64,000 bases of DNA from Pseudomonas putida NBRC 14164 (GCF_000412675.1 NC_021505.1:483501-547500); one strand, 5' to 3'. Counted from the stretch's first letter, positions 7,717-18,603 are shown. Numbers and translations: made by a program. The notes: generated by a model not told the origin, from the sequence alone.

Positions 7717-8246
7717 CCAACAAACAATTCCAGCTGACAGAGGTCGCCGCGGTGGCCCCCGCTTCATTGCTGCTGACCTTTGCGGACGGGCAGCAATTCA
7801 CGGTGGCGCTGGATGAAATCATCGGGAAACACACGACGTTGGCCCCGCTTGCCGACCCCGAGGTATTCGCAACGGCTGCCATTGGCGAGTGGAATGACAC
7901 GGTCATCTGGGCCAACAACGACAATCTTGAACTTGCTGCTGACAACCTGCGTGCACGAGCGGTTGAACAGGCAGGGGAGTGTTCACATGAACTCATCTGG
8001 AATTGGATGGCCAAGCATGAGTTGACGTTGGATCGTGCTGCACAGGAGCTCGGGCTGAGCAGGCGGATGTTGGCTTATTACCGTAGTGGCGAAAAACCCG
8101 TGCCGAAGACTGTGGCCCTGGCTATGAAAGGATGGGAAGCACTTCGGTTGGCTGAGGCGCGAGCAAACAGCGCATCTCGTCACACGTCTGGCAAGTACAC
8201 AGACAGTTTGGTGGGGGCGGGGCATGTACGGAAGAAGAGAGCGTAA
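7713..8246 (+). CDS. DUF2442 protein with C-terminal helix-turn-helix domain
   Basis: A 177-residue protein starting at ATG 7713, preceded by GGAGCTG at 7701-7707; a longer in-frame extension to 7659 is rejected because it would run through the upstream gene. Residues 1-85 match DUF2442 (FADGQQFTVALDEI and the PLADPEVFATA segment). Residues about 95-145 form a helix-turn-helix of XRE type (LTLDRAAQELGLSRRMLAYYRSGEKPVPKTVALAMKGWE). DUF2442 alone is usually about 80-90 residues; the fusion with a DNA-binding domain suggests it represses its own promoter, where a GTGCAA/TTGCAC dyad is present. The last 30 residues are basic and probably disordered. A plausible role is antitoxin-repressor to the DUF4160 protein, which is inference. 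Confidence 0.8.
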   Translation: MTNKQFQLTEVAAVAPASLLLTFADGQQFTVALDEIIGKHTTLAPLADPEVFATAAIGEWNDTVIWANNDNLELAADNLRARAVEQAGECSHELIWNWMAKHELTLDRAAQELGLSRRMLAYYRSGEKPVPKTVALAMKGWEALRLAEARANSASRHTSGKYTDSLVGAGHVRKKRA

Positions 8247-8265
8247 CTGCGTAGCCGATCCACAG

Positions 8266-8301
8266 CCAAAAAAAGCCGCGCATTTGCGCGGCTTTCGTAT
8301 T
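8266..8301 (-). terminator. Rho-independent terminator after the tRNA gene
   Basis: AAAGCCGCGC (8272-8281), loop ATTT, GCGCGGCTTT (8286-8295) form a ten-pair stem. On the minus strand it is followed by a run of seven T, as expected for the tRNA transcript; on the plus strand it can also end the DUF2442 transcript. Confidence 0.9.
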
Positions 8302-8378
8302 TGGTGGGCCCACACGGACTTGAACCGTGGACCAAAGGATTATGAGTCCTCTGCTCTAACCAACTGAGCTATAGGCCC
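8302..8378 (-). tRNA. tRNA with CAT anticodon, probably tRNA-Ile2 (lysidine-modified)
   Basis: A complete 77-base cloverleaf with encoded CCA: acceptor stem GGGCCTA/TGGGCCC, D arm GCTC/GAGC, anticodon loop CTCATAA, T arm CACGG/CCGTG. The CAT anticodon could mean elongator Met or Ile2. The acceptor pairs C4-G69 and C5-G68, known recognition features for the lysidine synthetase TilS, and the TTCAAGTCC T-loop segment both match Ile2 and differ from elongator tRNA-Met. I therefore favour tRNA-Ile2, which reads AUA after modification. Its 5' end is only 16 bases beyond the rmcA stop, so it is probably cotranscribed with rmcA or uses a promoter inside it. Confidence 0.85.
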
Positions 8379-8394
8379 TCAGTAAGTGGCCGGA

Positions 8395-11300
8395 TTATAA
8401 CGAGGGTTTCGCACCTGTGCCATCTGAAAGATCCGATAGTGCTATGCGAAGAAACGTTGCCGCGAACTCGCTTGGCGGCAGCGGCAGGCTGACGATGTAG
8501 CCCTGGATCTGCTCGCAGCCCTCGGCCGCCAGGAAGCGTTGCTGAGCCTGGTTTTCCACGCCCTCGGCAATGATGGTCAGTTGCATGCTGCGCCCCAGGG
8601 CAATGATCGCACGGGCGATGGCGGCGTCGTGGGGGTCGTCGGGCAGGCCACGGATGAACGACTTGTCGATCTTGAGAATGTCCAGCGGCAGGCGCTTGAG
8701 ATAGCTCAGCGATGAATAGCCGGTGCCAAAGTCGTCGATGGCCAGCTGCACGCCCAGTTTTTTCAGCTGGTACAGCACGGCCAGTGCTTCTTCCGCCTGG
8801 CTCATGATGAAGTTTTCGGTGATCTCCAGTTGCAGGTCACCCGCCTTGAGCTGGTAGTGCTTGAGCAACTGTTCGATGCGCCGGGCCAGGTGTGGCTGGC
8901 GTAGCTGGGCGCCGGCGAGGTTGATCGACAATGGGCCGAAGGGTTCGTAGTGCTGCTTCCAGGCCTGCATCTGCCGACAGGCTTGTTCCAGTACCCAGTC
9001 GCCGAGCTGGAGGATGGTGCCGTTCTCTTCTGCCAGGTGGATGAAGTGCTCTGGCGGCACTTCACCAAAGGTCGGGTGGCTCCAGCGGATCAGCGCCTCG
9101 GCGCCTACCAGGTTCTGGGTCTTGAGGCTGAGCTTGGGCTGGAAGCACAGGCTCATTTCGTTGCGTTCGACGGCTCGGCGCAGCTCGTGCTCCAGGGCGA
9201 TGCGCTCGCTGGCCTGGGCGGTCAGGTCGCGGGTGTAGGCTTCAACGCGGTTGCGGCCTTTGGCTTTGGAGCGGTACATGGCAGCGTCGGCGTTGCGGAT
9301 CAGCGTGGCCACGTCGGTGCCGTCCTGCGGATACAGGCTGATGCCGATGCTGGCGCTGGTGAAGAACTCGTGCTCACCGGCCTGGAACGGTGCGACAAAG
9401 CAGGCCAGCAGCTTGTTGGCGATGGTGCTGGCGTCACTGGGCTTGTGCAGGCCGGGCAGCAGGATGATGAACTCGTCGCCGCCCAGGCGGGCTACGGTGT
9501 CGACGTCCCGCACCTGTTCTTTCAGGCGCTGTGCAATGCCCTTGAGCAGCAGGTCGCCGACCGGGTGGCCAAGGCTGTCGTTGATGTGCTTGAAGCGGTC
9601 GAGGTCAAGGAACAGCACCGCGCCCTGGCGGTTGGACACCTGAGCGCAAGTGAGCACGGCCTGCAGGCGGTTCTCGAACAAGGCACGGTTCGGCAGGCCG
9701 GTCAGCGGGTCGTGGTGGGCCTGGTAGTCGAGCTTGGCCTGGGCGTGCTTGAGGCTGGAAATGTCGGCGAACACGGCAACGAAGTGGGTGATCTCGCGTT
9801 CGCTGTTGCGCACCGCACTGATGGTCAGCCAGCCGGGGTACAGTTCGCCGTTCTTGCGCTTGTTGTAGATCTCACCTTGCCAGTGGCCCTCGGCAGTAAG
9901 CTGGTGCCACATGGCGGCATAGAAGGCGCTGTCATGCTGGCCGGAGGCAAGCAGGCGAGGGGTCTGGCCGAGGGCTTCGATCTCGCTGTAGCCGGTGATT
10001 TCGCTGAAGGCGCGGTTGACGGCACTGATGCGTTGGTCGATGTCGGTGATCAGCACGCCTTCGGCGGTGTTCTCGAACACGGTGGCGGCCAGCTGCAGTT
10101 TTTCCTGCATCAGGTGGCGCTCGGTGATGTCGCGGGCGATGGTCAGCATGCAATCGACGCCGCCAATCGGCAGGGGCCTGGCGGACAGCTCGCACAGGCG
10201 GATCTGCCCGTCGCTGCGGCGGATGTGGCAGGTGAAATCGCGCACGAAGCCGTCGCGGTTGAGCTGGTCGACCATGCGTTTGCGTTCGTTGAGGTCGACC
10301 CAGATACCCAGGTCAAGCGAGGTCTGGTCGATGGTCGGGTTGAGGTCGTAGCCTGTGAGGCGGCAGAAGCCTTCGTTCACCTCGAGCAGCAAACCGTCGC
10401 TCTGGCGCGACAGCAGCAGGCCGTCGGGCGAAGCGTGGAAGGCCTTGGCGAATTTCTCTTCCGAGGTTTGCAACTGCCCCTGGGTTTCCTTGAGCTGGCT
10501 GATGTCGCGCACCGCCACCACCAGTGCCGGGGTGCCGTCGAGTTCGAAGGTTTCGGCCGAGGTGAGGCCGGTGAACAGTTGGCCATTGCTGCGCCGGAAG
10601 CTCATTTCCAGGTTGCGGATACCGCCTTGGTGCAGGCGCTCAAGCAGCGGGGGGCCGGAGCCTTCGACACCCCACAGGTGCAGATCCGTAGCGCTGCGGC
10701 CAAGCACCTGTCCCGCGGTCAGGCCGATCTGCTCTTCGAAGGCTTCGTTCACCTCCAGCAGGCAGCCGTCGCTGTGGCGGGCGATCAGCAGAATGTCGGG
10801 GCACTGCTGGAACACCGAGGCAAACTTTTGTTCGGAAAGGCGCAGGGCGTCCTCGGTACGCTTGGTTTCGCTGATGTCGATCATCAGCCCGCGCATCACT
10901 GGCTGGTGCCCGTGTTCGATCATGCTGACGATATTGCGTACCCACAGGGGCTGGCCGTCAGCCCGGATTACCCGATAGTCCAGGCTATGGTCGCGTCCGG
11001 CTGCGGTTTCGCTGTCGCAGTAGGCCTGGGCCCAGAGGGCGTCCTCCGGGTGCAGGATGCTGCGCCAGAAGCCCGGCCTGAGCCAGTCGCTCAGCGGGTA
11101 GCCAAGCAAGTCTTCGGCATGTGGGGAGACGTAGCTGTAGGTGAAGTCGTTGGCATCGGCTTCCCAGGCGATGGCGGACAGGCTCTCGACCAGGCCGCGG
11201 TAGTGGTACTCGCTGCTGCGCAGCTCCTGCTCCAGTGCGATACGCCGGGAAATTTCCGAGCTGAGCCGACGATTGATACGGATCACCACGGCCAGCACGG

Positions 11301-12138
11301 CCATCAGCAACAGCACCGTTGGCAGGCCATACACCAGCAGGTCAGACCAGAACATCCGTTGGTCGACCACATTACCCACCCAGCGCTGCTGGATCTGGCT
11401 GACTTCGCCGCTGCTCATGTCGGCCATGACTTTGTCCAGAATGCCCACCAGCACTTTGTTGTCGCGTGGTGCGGCCATGGCCAACTGGTAGCGGTAGGGC
11501 GTTTCGCCACTGACGTAGAGCCCATCGAGCTTGAGCTGGCGCAGGCTCCAGATGCTTGAAGCGAGGTCGCCGACCACGGCGTCCACCTGATCGGTGGCCA
11601 AGGCCTGCAAGGTGGAGCTCACATTGGGCAGTGCCACCAGGTTGAGGTCGGGGTGATGCGTACGCAGCAGTTCGTGCGGGGCGTAGTTTTCGACCACGGC
11701 TATCTTCAGGCCGTACAGGTCGTCCAGTTTGCGCGGTTGTGCGCCGCCTTTGTGGGCGAGGATGACGATGGGGAAGTCGAGGTACGGGCGGGTGAAGGCC
11801 AGGTAGCCTTGGCGTTCGGGGGTGGACATGATACCGGGCAGCAGGTCGATGCGGTTTTCCCGCGCTTGCGCCAATACCTCGGTCCAGCTGCTGGGCTCGA
11901 CCGGTTTGAGCGTCACGCCCAGGCGTTGCTGGATCGCGGCGATGTAATCGGCGGCCAATCCCTGGTACCGGCCCTCCTGGTCGCGAAACTCGAACGGTGG
12001 CCAAGAGGCGTCTACGCCCAGGCTCAGCTGTTGGTGGGCAGCCAGCCAGGCTTTCTCCTCGTCTGTCAGGGTCAGGGCGCCGGCCGTTGTGTTCCACAAA
12101 ATCAGGAGCAGCAGCAGAATGGCCGGCATGAGCGGCAT
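8395..12138 (-). CDS. rmcA: RmcA-type multi-PAS diguanylate cyclase/phosphodiesterase
   Basis: A 1247-residue inner-membrane protein. Order of parts: signal peptide (about 1-21), periplasmic SBP_bac_3 solute-binding domain (about 25-255), one membrane helix (about 266-289), four PAS domains (about 305-425, 430-548, 555-675, 680-800), GGDEF domain with intact GGDEF at 886-890, and EAL domain with intact EAL at 1014-1016 plus DDFGTGYSS and EGVEN motifs. The same architecture and position beside rpoD belong to P. aeruginosa RmcA, which links redox state and phenazines to c-di-GMP turnover and biofilm architecture. Both catalytic signatures look active; in RmcA the phosphodiesterase activity dominates. 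Start ATG 12138 is preceded by GAGG. A tRNA gene follows 16 bases downstream. Confidence 0.88.
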   Translation of the reverse strand: MPLMPAILLLLLILWNTTAGALTLTDEEKAWLAAHQQLSLGVDASWPPFEFRDQEGRYQGLAADYIAAIQQRLGVTLKPVEPSSWTEVLAQARENRIDLLPGIMSTPERQGYLAFTRPYLDFPIVILAHKGGAQPRKLDDLYGLKIAVVENYAPHELLRTHHPDLNLVALPNVSSTLQALATDQVDAVVGDLASSIWSLRQLKLDGLYVSGETPYRYQLAMAAPRDNKVLVGILDKVMADMSSGEVSQIQQRWVGNVVDQRMFWSDLLVYGLPTVLLLMAVLAVVIRINRRLSSEISRRIALEQELRSSEYHYRGLVESLSAIAWEADANDFTYSYVSPHAEDLLGYPLSDWLRPGFWRSILHPEDALWAQAYCDSETAAGRDHSLDYRVIRADGQPLWVRNIVSMIEHGHQPVMRGLMIDISETKRTEDALRLSEQKFASVFQQCPDILLIARHSDGCLLEVNEAFEEQIGLTAGQVLGRSATDLHLWGVEGSGPPLLERLHQGGIRNLEMSFRRSNGQLFTGLTSAETFELDGTPALVVAVRDISQLKETQGQLQTSEEKFAKAFHASPDGLLLSRQSDGLLLEVNEGFCRLTGYDLNPTIDQTSLDLGIWVDLNERKRMVDQLNRDGFVRDFTCHIRRSDGQIRLCELSARPLPIGGVDCMLTIARDITERHLMQEKLQLAATVFENTAEGVLITDIDQRISAVNRAFSEITGYSEIEALGQTPRLLASGQHDSAFYAAMWHQLTAEGHWQGEIYNKRKNGELYPGWLTISAVRNSEREITHFVAVFADISSLKHAQAKLDYQAHHDPLTGLPNRALFENRLQAVLTCAQVSNRQGAVLFLDLDRFKHINDSLGHPVGDLLLKGIAQRLKEQVRDVDTVARLGGDEFIILLPGLHKPSDASTIANKLLACFVAPFQAGEHEFFTSASIGISLYPQDGTDVATLIRNADAAMYRSKAKGRNRVEAYTRDLTAQASERIALEHELRRAVERNEMSLCFQPKLSLKTQNLVGAEALIRWSHPTFGEVPPEHFIHLAEENGTILQLGDWVLEQACRQMQAWKQHYEPFGPLSINLAGAQLRQPHLARRIEQLLKHYQLKAGDLQLEITENFIMSQAEEALAVLYQLKKLGVQLAIDDFGTGYSSLSYLKRLPLDILKIDKSFIRGLPDDPHDAAIARAIIALGRSMQLTIIAEGVENQAQQRFLAAEGCEQIQGYIVSLPLPPSEFAATFLRIALSDLSDGTGAKPSL

Positions 12139-12212
12139 AGCGGCCTCGCATTTTTGGGGTCTGACGTCGAGTGTAGACGGGCATTGCGCAAGCGTGGGGT
12201 AAGCGAGATACG

Positions 12213-12307
12213 TGTAGGAGCAGCTTTGTGCTGCGAATGGGCCGGTATGGGCGCAGGTGTACGGTGACCCGGATGGCCTCTTCGCAGCACAAGGCTGCCC
12301 TACAGGG
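12213..12307. repeat. Divergent inverted REP-like pair between rmcA and rpoD
   Basis: Arms TGTAGGAGCAGCTTTGTGCT (from 12213) and the facing copy ending GGCTGCCCTACAGGG at 12307 are imperfect inverses. The core (AGCTTTGTGCTGCGAA) differs from the other REP units in the window, so this is a variant or decayed pair. Confidence 0.65.
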
Positions 12308-12336
12308 ACCGCGAGTGTTTCAAAAGACAGAAAAGA

Positions 12337-12362
12337 AAAACCCCGGCCTGGGCCGGGGTTTT
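12337..12362 (-). terminator. Rho-independent terminator of the rpsU-dnaG-rpoD operon
   Basis: CCCCGGCC-TG-GGCCGGGG flanked by A and T tracts begins 4 bases after the rpoD stop codon. The symmetrical AAAA/TTTT flanks make it potentially bidirectional. Confidence 0.93.
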
Positions 12363-12366
12363 GTCA

Positions 12367-14217
<1,851 letters not shown>

Positions 14218-14284
14218 AACACCCTATCCACTGAAGGTCTTGGCGGGCAAAAAACAAGCCGAGGATTATACCCGAGCATGGGCC

Positions 14285-16267
14285 TCACGCGCCAGATGAG
14301 GTCGGCGTTTGTGCGGGAACATTCCGGCTCAGCAGGGCGAGGAGCTGGGTTTTTTCCTCGCTGGTCAACTCACTTTGACGTGATTTCCTGAGCAGTTGTT
14401 CCAGGCTGCGCTCGCGTTGGCGGGCGGACAAGCTAGTTATAGTGTCGAAAAACTGTTGTTCAAGGTTGTCGGCTACGATCAGCCATTCCTTTTCCGCCAG
14501 GGCCCGCAGCAGGCGGCCCTGTTCGGTGCCATGCCAGCGCGCGATCAACTGCATTGAGCTTAGCCCAGGATTTTTCTGTGCGGCTTCGATCAATGACACC
14601 AGCAGCTGGCTGTACAAGTGTTCTTCGTCGGCAAAGTGGCTGGCATCTTCCACCTTGCCGGCCAGCAGCGGGTGGTGCAGCAGGGTGCGCAGGGCGGCCA
14701 GGGTAGGCGGCTCGACCGGGGCAGGCACGCGCGGTGGCGCTTCATCTCGTTGCTGCCAGGGCTTGCCGCCTTTGCGGTTCTTGTCCCAGGGTTTGTCGCT
14801 CCACTGCTTTTTGCCTCCGCCCTTGTTCGGCTTCCACGCCTGCTCCTGCTGAGCGGGGACGAAGTCGTGCTGCGGCATGTCGCCGTAGTCAGGGGTGTAG
14901 CTGGCCATGGCGTCGTAGTCGTAGCCAGGGTCGTAGTCCGGCACACTGCTGGCTGCTGGCGCTTGTTGGGCCAGTTGCTCGACCTGCTGCGGGTCCAGGC
15001 CGGTGATTTCCTTCAGGCGGTTGCGCATCAGTTGGCGCAGGTTGGCGCCAGGGATCTTTTCGATCAACGGTGTGGCCAGGGTCGCCATGTGCGCCTTGCC
15101 TTCCAGCGATCGCGGGTCGGCTTCAACGCCCAGTTGCTCGAAGAAGTAGTCGGCCAGCGGCTGGGCGTGCTGGTTGATGCGGGCCCTGAAGGCATCGGTG
15201 CCTTCGGCGCGCACCAGGCTGTCCGGGTCTTCGCCTTCGGGCAGGAACAGGAAGCGCGCGCGGCGGCCGTCCTGCAGGTTCGACAGGGTCGACTCCAGCG
15301 CACGCCAGGCGGCCTTGCGCCCGGCCTGGTCGCCGTCGAAGCAGAACAGCACGCTGGGCACTACCCGGAACAGGCGCTTGAGGTGCTCTTCGCTGGTGGC
15401 GGTGCCAAGGGTAGCCACGGCATTGCGCAGGCCCTGTTGAGCCAGGGCGATGACGTCCATGTAGCCCTCGACGACGATGATTTCGTCGAGGTTGCGGTTA
15501 TGCTTGCGCGCCTCGTACAGCCCGTACAGTTCCTGGCCCTTGTGGAACACCGGGGTTTCCGGGGAGTTCAGGTACTTGGGCTTGTCGTCGCCCAGTACCC
15601 GGCCGCCGAAGGCGATGATGCGCCCGCGGCTGTCGCGAATGGGGAACATCACCCGGTCGCGGAAACGGTCGTAGCGCTTGCCGCTTTCGGCGTTTTCGAT
15701 CAGCAGGCCGGCATCGATCATCACCTTTTGCTGCAGGGCGTCAGCACCCAGGTGCTTGAGCAGGTTGTCCCAGCCGGGCGGGGCGAAGCCCAGGCAGAAA
15801 TCGCGAGCGATCTCCCCGGACAGGCCGCGGCCCTTAAGATAGTCCACTGCGGCCTTGCGGGTCGGGTGGCTGCGCAGGGCCTGGCGGTAGAACTCCGAGG
15901 CGGCGTCCAGCAGCGGGTACAGCGGCGAGTCGGTTGGCTGGCGAGGCTTCTGGTCGCGGCGGCCTTGCTCGCGGGGCACTTCCATGCCAGCGGCGCGGGC
16001 CAGTTCTTCGACAGCCTGGGGGAAGTCCAGGTTGTCGTGGTCCATGACGAAGCCCAGGGCGTTGCCGCCGGCGCCGCAGCCGAAGCAGTAGTAGAACTGC
16101 TTGTCGGGGCTGACCGTGAAGGACGGTGTCTTCTCTTTGTGGAACGGGCAGCAGGCCGAGTAGTTTTTGCCGGTTTTTTTCAGCTGGACGCGCGAACTCA
16201 CCACGTCGACGATGTCGAGGCGGTTGATCAGGTCGTCAATGAAACTCTGGGGAATCAGCCCGGCCAT
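14285..16267 (-). CDS. dnaG: DNA primase DnaG
   Basis: A 660-residue primase. The N-terminal CHC2 zinc domain uses C40, H43, C61 and C64 (SACCPFH, then CFGCGAGG). The TOPRIM catalytic core is marked by IIVVEGYMDVIAL and LFCFDGDQAGRKAA. A glycine/lysine-rich, low-complexity linker (around residues 470-510, with repeated KGGGKK and WDKNRKGG patterns) precedes the C-terminal helicase-binding domain. It makes RNA primers at the replication fork together with DnaB. The open frame could start at TTG 16288, but ATG 16267 gives the normal MAGLIPQSFI N-terminus. It lies between rpsU and rpoD in the conserved operon. Confidence 0.97.
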   Translation of the reverse strand: MAGLIPQSFIDDLINRLDIVDVVSSRVQLKKTGKNYSACCPFHKEKTPSFTVSPDKQFYYCFGCGAGGNALGFVMDHDNLDFPQAVEELARAAGMEVPREQGRRDQKPRQPTDSPLYPLLDAASEFYRQALRSHPTRKAAVDYLKGRGLSGEIARDFCLGFAPPGWDNLLKHLGADALQQKVMIDAGLLIENAESGKRYDRFRDRVMFPIRDSRGRIIAFGGRVLGDDKPKYLNSPETPVFHKGQELYGLYEARKHNRNLDEIIVVEGYMDVIALAQQGLRNAVATLGTATSEEHLKRLFRVVPSVLFCFDGDQAGRKAAWRALESTLSNLQDGRRARFLFLPEGEDPDSLVRAEGTDAFRARINQHAQPLADYFFEQLGVEADPRSLEGKAHMATLATPLIEKIPGANLRQLMRNRLKEITGLDPQQVEQLAQQAPAASSVPDYDPGYDYDAMASYTPDYGDMPQHDFVPAQQEQAWKPNKGGGKKQWSDKPWDKNRKGGKPWQQRDEAPPRVPAPVEPPTLAALRTLLHHPLLAGKVEDASHFADEEHLYSQLLVSLIEAAQKNPGLSSMQLIARWHGTEQGRLLRALAEKEWLIVADNLEQQFFDTITSLSARQRERSLEQLLRKSRQSELTSEEKTQLLALLSRNVPAQTPTSSGA

Positions 16268-16570
16268 GGCAGTCTCGTCATCTGGCAACTGGCAAGTCTA
16301 ATCGCTCACGCGCCGAATGGGGCAGGTGATGCTTGGGGAAGTGCGAGGGAATGTGTGCTCGTCGCCAGCCCCTAAGGGCCCGTCAGTCGGACGTGCACGT
16401 CTGGTCATACAGCAAGAAAGACCAGCTCTGACGTTTCAGGCAGGTTGCCCCTGTGCACTTCGCGTGAAGCTTGTGCGGGGCCTTGAGCTAGCTGCTCAAG
16501 TTTGAAACGACCGCTGCCATCACCCGGCGGTTAGCCGGGCAGGGCAGAAGCTTTGCGTAGAACGTCTGTA
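16268..16570. other. rpsU-dnaG intergenic region
   Basis: About 300 bases with no credible gene. It contains a GC-rich hairpin just after rpsU (listed separately) and then 250 bases of unremarkable leader to dnaG. In other gamma-proteobacteria this interval holds an attenuating terminator and a processing site that reduce dnaG expression relative to rpsU. Confidence 0.6.
16523..16539 (-). terminator. Hairpin after rpsU, probable attenuator
   Basis: CCCGGC-GGTTA-GCCGGG forms a six-pair GC stem 31 bases beyond the rpsU stop. No T tract follows on the minus strand, so it is more likely a partial terminator or processing structure than a full stop, consistent with high rpsU and low dnaG expression. 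Confidence 0.55.
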
Positions 16571-16786
16571 TTAGTACAGACGAACGGCGCGGCGCTGTTC
16601 GCGCTGTACTTTCTTGGCGTGACGCTTAACAGCAGCAGCTGCTTTGCGCTTACGCTCGGCGGTCGGCTTCTCGTAAAACTCGCGGCTACGAACTTCAGCC
16701 AGTACACCGGCTTTTTCGCAGGAGCGCTTGAAACGACGCAGAGCTACGTCGAAGGGTTCGTTCTCTTTAACTTTGACGGCTGGCAT
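16571..16786 (-). CDS. rpsU: 30S ribosomal protein bS21
   Basis: A 71-residue, very basic protein beginning [20 protein letters not shown] and ending with the arginine-rich tail [12 protein letters not shown], typical of bS21. It binds near the 3' end of 16S rRNA on the small subunit and assists initiation. It is the first gene of the rpsU-dnaG-rpoD operon and is read from a clear sigma-70 promoter at 16875-16903. It is divergent from tsaD. Confidence 0.98.
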   Translation of the reverse strand: MPAVKVKENEPFDVALRRFKRSCEKAGVLAEVRSREFYEKPTAERKRKAAAAVKRHAKKVQREQRRAVRLY

Positions 16787-16874
16787 CCAGGGCTACCTTA
16801 ATTCATTACCGGGGTAGACGTGCTCCTGGCAAAACAAAGGTGTGCTGGAGAACGTCGGTTTTCAAGGGTTGCGG

Positions 16875-16903
16875 ATGTTAACCCTTAGCAAGCCGGAATG
16901 CAA
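16875..16903 (-). promoter_or_regulatory. Sigma-70 promoter of rpsU-dnaG-rpoD
   Basis: On the minus strand TTGCAT (16903-16898), a 17-base spacer and TAACAT (16880-16875) form a near-consensus promoter, about 90 bases upstream of the rpsU start. It is the natural start of the macromolecular-synthesis operon. Confidence 0.7.
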
Positions 16904-16990
16904 AGCCTCTGATCGAAAACCGCTGGTCGGCATCCGACACGGGGACTATCATGCGCGCCTTCGAATTCAGCCCCCACAAGGGACGAACCC

Positions 16991-18016
16991 ATGCTAGTAC
17001 TGGGATTGGAAACATCCTGCGACGAAACTGGCGTCGCATTATACGACAGTGAGCGCGGCTTGTTGGCCGACGCACTGTTCAGCCAGATCGACCTGCATCG
17101 CGTGTTTGGCGGTGTTGTTCCCGAGCTTGCCTCGCGTGACCACGTGAAGCGCATGTTGCCGCTCATTCGCCAGGTGCTGGAGGAGGCGGGCTGCGTCGCC
17201 ACCGAGATCGACGCCATTGCCTACACCGCGGGTCCTGGCCTGGTCGGCGCATTGCTGGTGGGCGCCTCCTGCGCACAGGCGCTGGCCTTTGCCTGGGACA
17301 TTCCGGCGATTGGCGTGCACCACATGGAAGGCCACTTGCTGGCGCCCATGCTGGAAGAAAACCCACCTGAGTTTCCGTTCGTCGCTTTGTTGGTTTCAGG
17401 CGGACACACCCAGCTGGTACGCGTCGATGGCATCGGTCAGTACGAACTGCTGGGCGAAAGCCTGGACGATGCCGCCGGCGAAGCGTTCGACAAGACCGCA
17501 AAGCTGATCGGCCTCAACTACCCCGGCGGCCCGGAAATCGCGCGCCTGGCCGAGCAGGGTGTACCTGGTCGCTTCGTGTTCCCGCGGCCGATGACCGACC
17601 GCCCGGGCCTGGAATTCAGCTTCAGTGGCCTCAAGACCTTCGCCCTCAACACCTGGCAGCAATGCAAGAACGCTGGCGACGACAGTGAGCAAACCCGTTG
17701 CGACCTGTCCCTGGCATTCCAGCAGGCGGTGGTGGAGACTTTGACCATCAAGTGCAAGCGGGCGCTCAAGCAGACCGGCCTCAAGCGCCTGGTCATCGCC
17801 GGTGGTGTGAGTGCCAACAAGGCTTTGCGAGCGTCCCTCGAAGACATGCTCGGCAGCATCAAGGGCAACGTGTACTACGCGCGCCCGCAGTTCTGTACCG
17901 ACAACGGCGCGATGATCGCCTACGCCGGTTGCCAGCGCCTGTTGGCGGGGCAGCACCAGGACCTGGCGATCAGCGTGCAGGCGCGCTGGCCGATGGAGCA
18001 GTTGCCGCCGCTGTAA
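16991..18016 (+). CDS. tsaD: tRNA N6-adenosine threonylcarbamoyltransferase TsaD
   Basis: A 341-residue member of the Kae1/TsaD/Gcp family. It begins [14 protein letters not shown], the conserved ATP-binding start, and has the metal-binding pair H111 and H115 in HHMEGH, followed by the [11 protein letters not shown] motif. It transfers threonylcarbamoyl to A37 of tRNAs that read ANN codons, in complex with TsaB and TsaE. Length is standard. It is transcribed away from rpsU across a 204-base gap, an arrangement conserved in pseudomonads and enterics. Confidence 0.97.
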   Translation: MLVLGLETSCDETGVALYDSERGLLADALFSQIDLHRVFGGVVPELASRDHVKRMLPLIRQVLEEAGCVATEIDAIAYTAGPGLVGALLVGASCAQALAFAWDIPAIGVHHMEGHLLAPMLEENPPEFPFVALLVSGGHTQLVRVDGIGQYELLGESLDDAAGEAFDKTAKLIGLNYPGGPEIARLAEQGVPGRFVFPRPMTDRPGLEFSFSGLKTFALNTWQQCKNAGDDSEQTRCDLSLAFQQAVVETLTIKCKRALKQTGLKRLVIAGGVSANKALRASLEDMLGSIKGNVYYARPQFCTDNGAMIAYAGCQRLLAGQHQDLAISVQARWPMEQLPPL

Positions 18017-18033
18017 CGTGTGAAGCCGAACGC

Positions 18034-18603
18034 TCAGAAGTGCCGTTCGCGTCCGGCGAACAGGTCGCGCAGGTTGTTGCGGTGGCGCCACACGATCATC
18101 ACGGTCAGCACGGTGATCGGCAGCAGTGCTTCGGGCTCGCGCCAGGCCAGCAATGGCAAGGTCAGCGGCGTGGCAATCAGCGCCGCCAGCGAGCTGGTGC
18201 GGGTGAGGTAGAACGTCAGCAGCCAGGCGCCGATGGCCAGCAGCGCGGCCGGGAAATACAGGCCCATGAGCATGCCGGCAGCCGTGGCCACGCCCTTGCC
18301 ACCCCGGAAGCGGAAGTACAGGGGGAACAGGTGGCCCAGCACCGCGCACACGCCCACCCAGGCTTGCGCGTGCAGGTCCAGCCCGGCAACGCGGGCGAGC
18401 AATACCGGCAAAAGGCCCTTGCACAGGTCGCCAAGCAGGGTCAGGATCGCCAGTTTACGGCCTGCCAGGCGTAGCATGTTGGTAGCGCCGGCATTGCCTG
18501 AACCACTGGAACGCGGGTCCGGGCTGCCCGAAAGGCGGCTGAGGAGAATGGCGAAGGACAGTGAGCCGAGCAGGTAGGCGAGCAACGCCAGTAACCAAAA
18601 CAT
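18034..18603 (-). CDS. plsY: Acyl-phosphate glycerol-3-phosphate acyltransferase PlsY
   Basis: A 189-residue integral membrane protein with about five hydrophobic helices. The family's conserved loops are visible: [14 protein letters not shown] near the N-terminus, the [11 protein letters not shown] segment at about residues 37-47, and [14 protein letters not shown] at about residues 98-111. It acylates glycerol-3-phosphate with acyl-phosphate to start phospholipid synthesis. It converges on tsaD and is divergent from folB, the common tsaD-plsY-folB neighbourhood. Confidence 0.95.
   Translation of the reverse strand: MFWLLALLAYLLGSLSFAILLSRLSGSPDPRSSGSGNAGATNMLRLAGRKLAILTLLGDLCKGLLPVLLARVAGLDLHAQAWVGVCAVLGHLFPLYFRFRGGKGVATAAGMLMGLYFPAALLAIGAWLLTFYLTRTSSLAALIATPLTLPLLAWREPEALLPITVLTVMIVWRHRNNLRDLFAGRERHF

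Noticed and set aside
8302..8378. Elongator tRNA-Met
   Set aside because: The acceptor stem pairs C4-G69 and C5-G68 and the T-loop region fit tRNA-Ile2 better, although the CAT anticodon alone would allow Met.
8950..11559. Open frame of 869 codons on the plus strand opposite rmcA
   Set aside because: It is antisense to a fully recognisable multidomain protein and has no family resemblance; long antisense frames are common in GC-rich DNA with this codon bias.
14618..16375. Open frame of 585 codons opposite dnaG
   Set aside because: Antisense shadow; dnaG has all primase motifs on the other strand.
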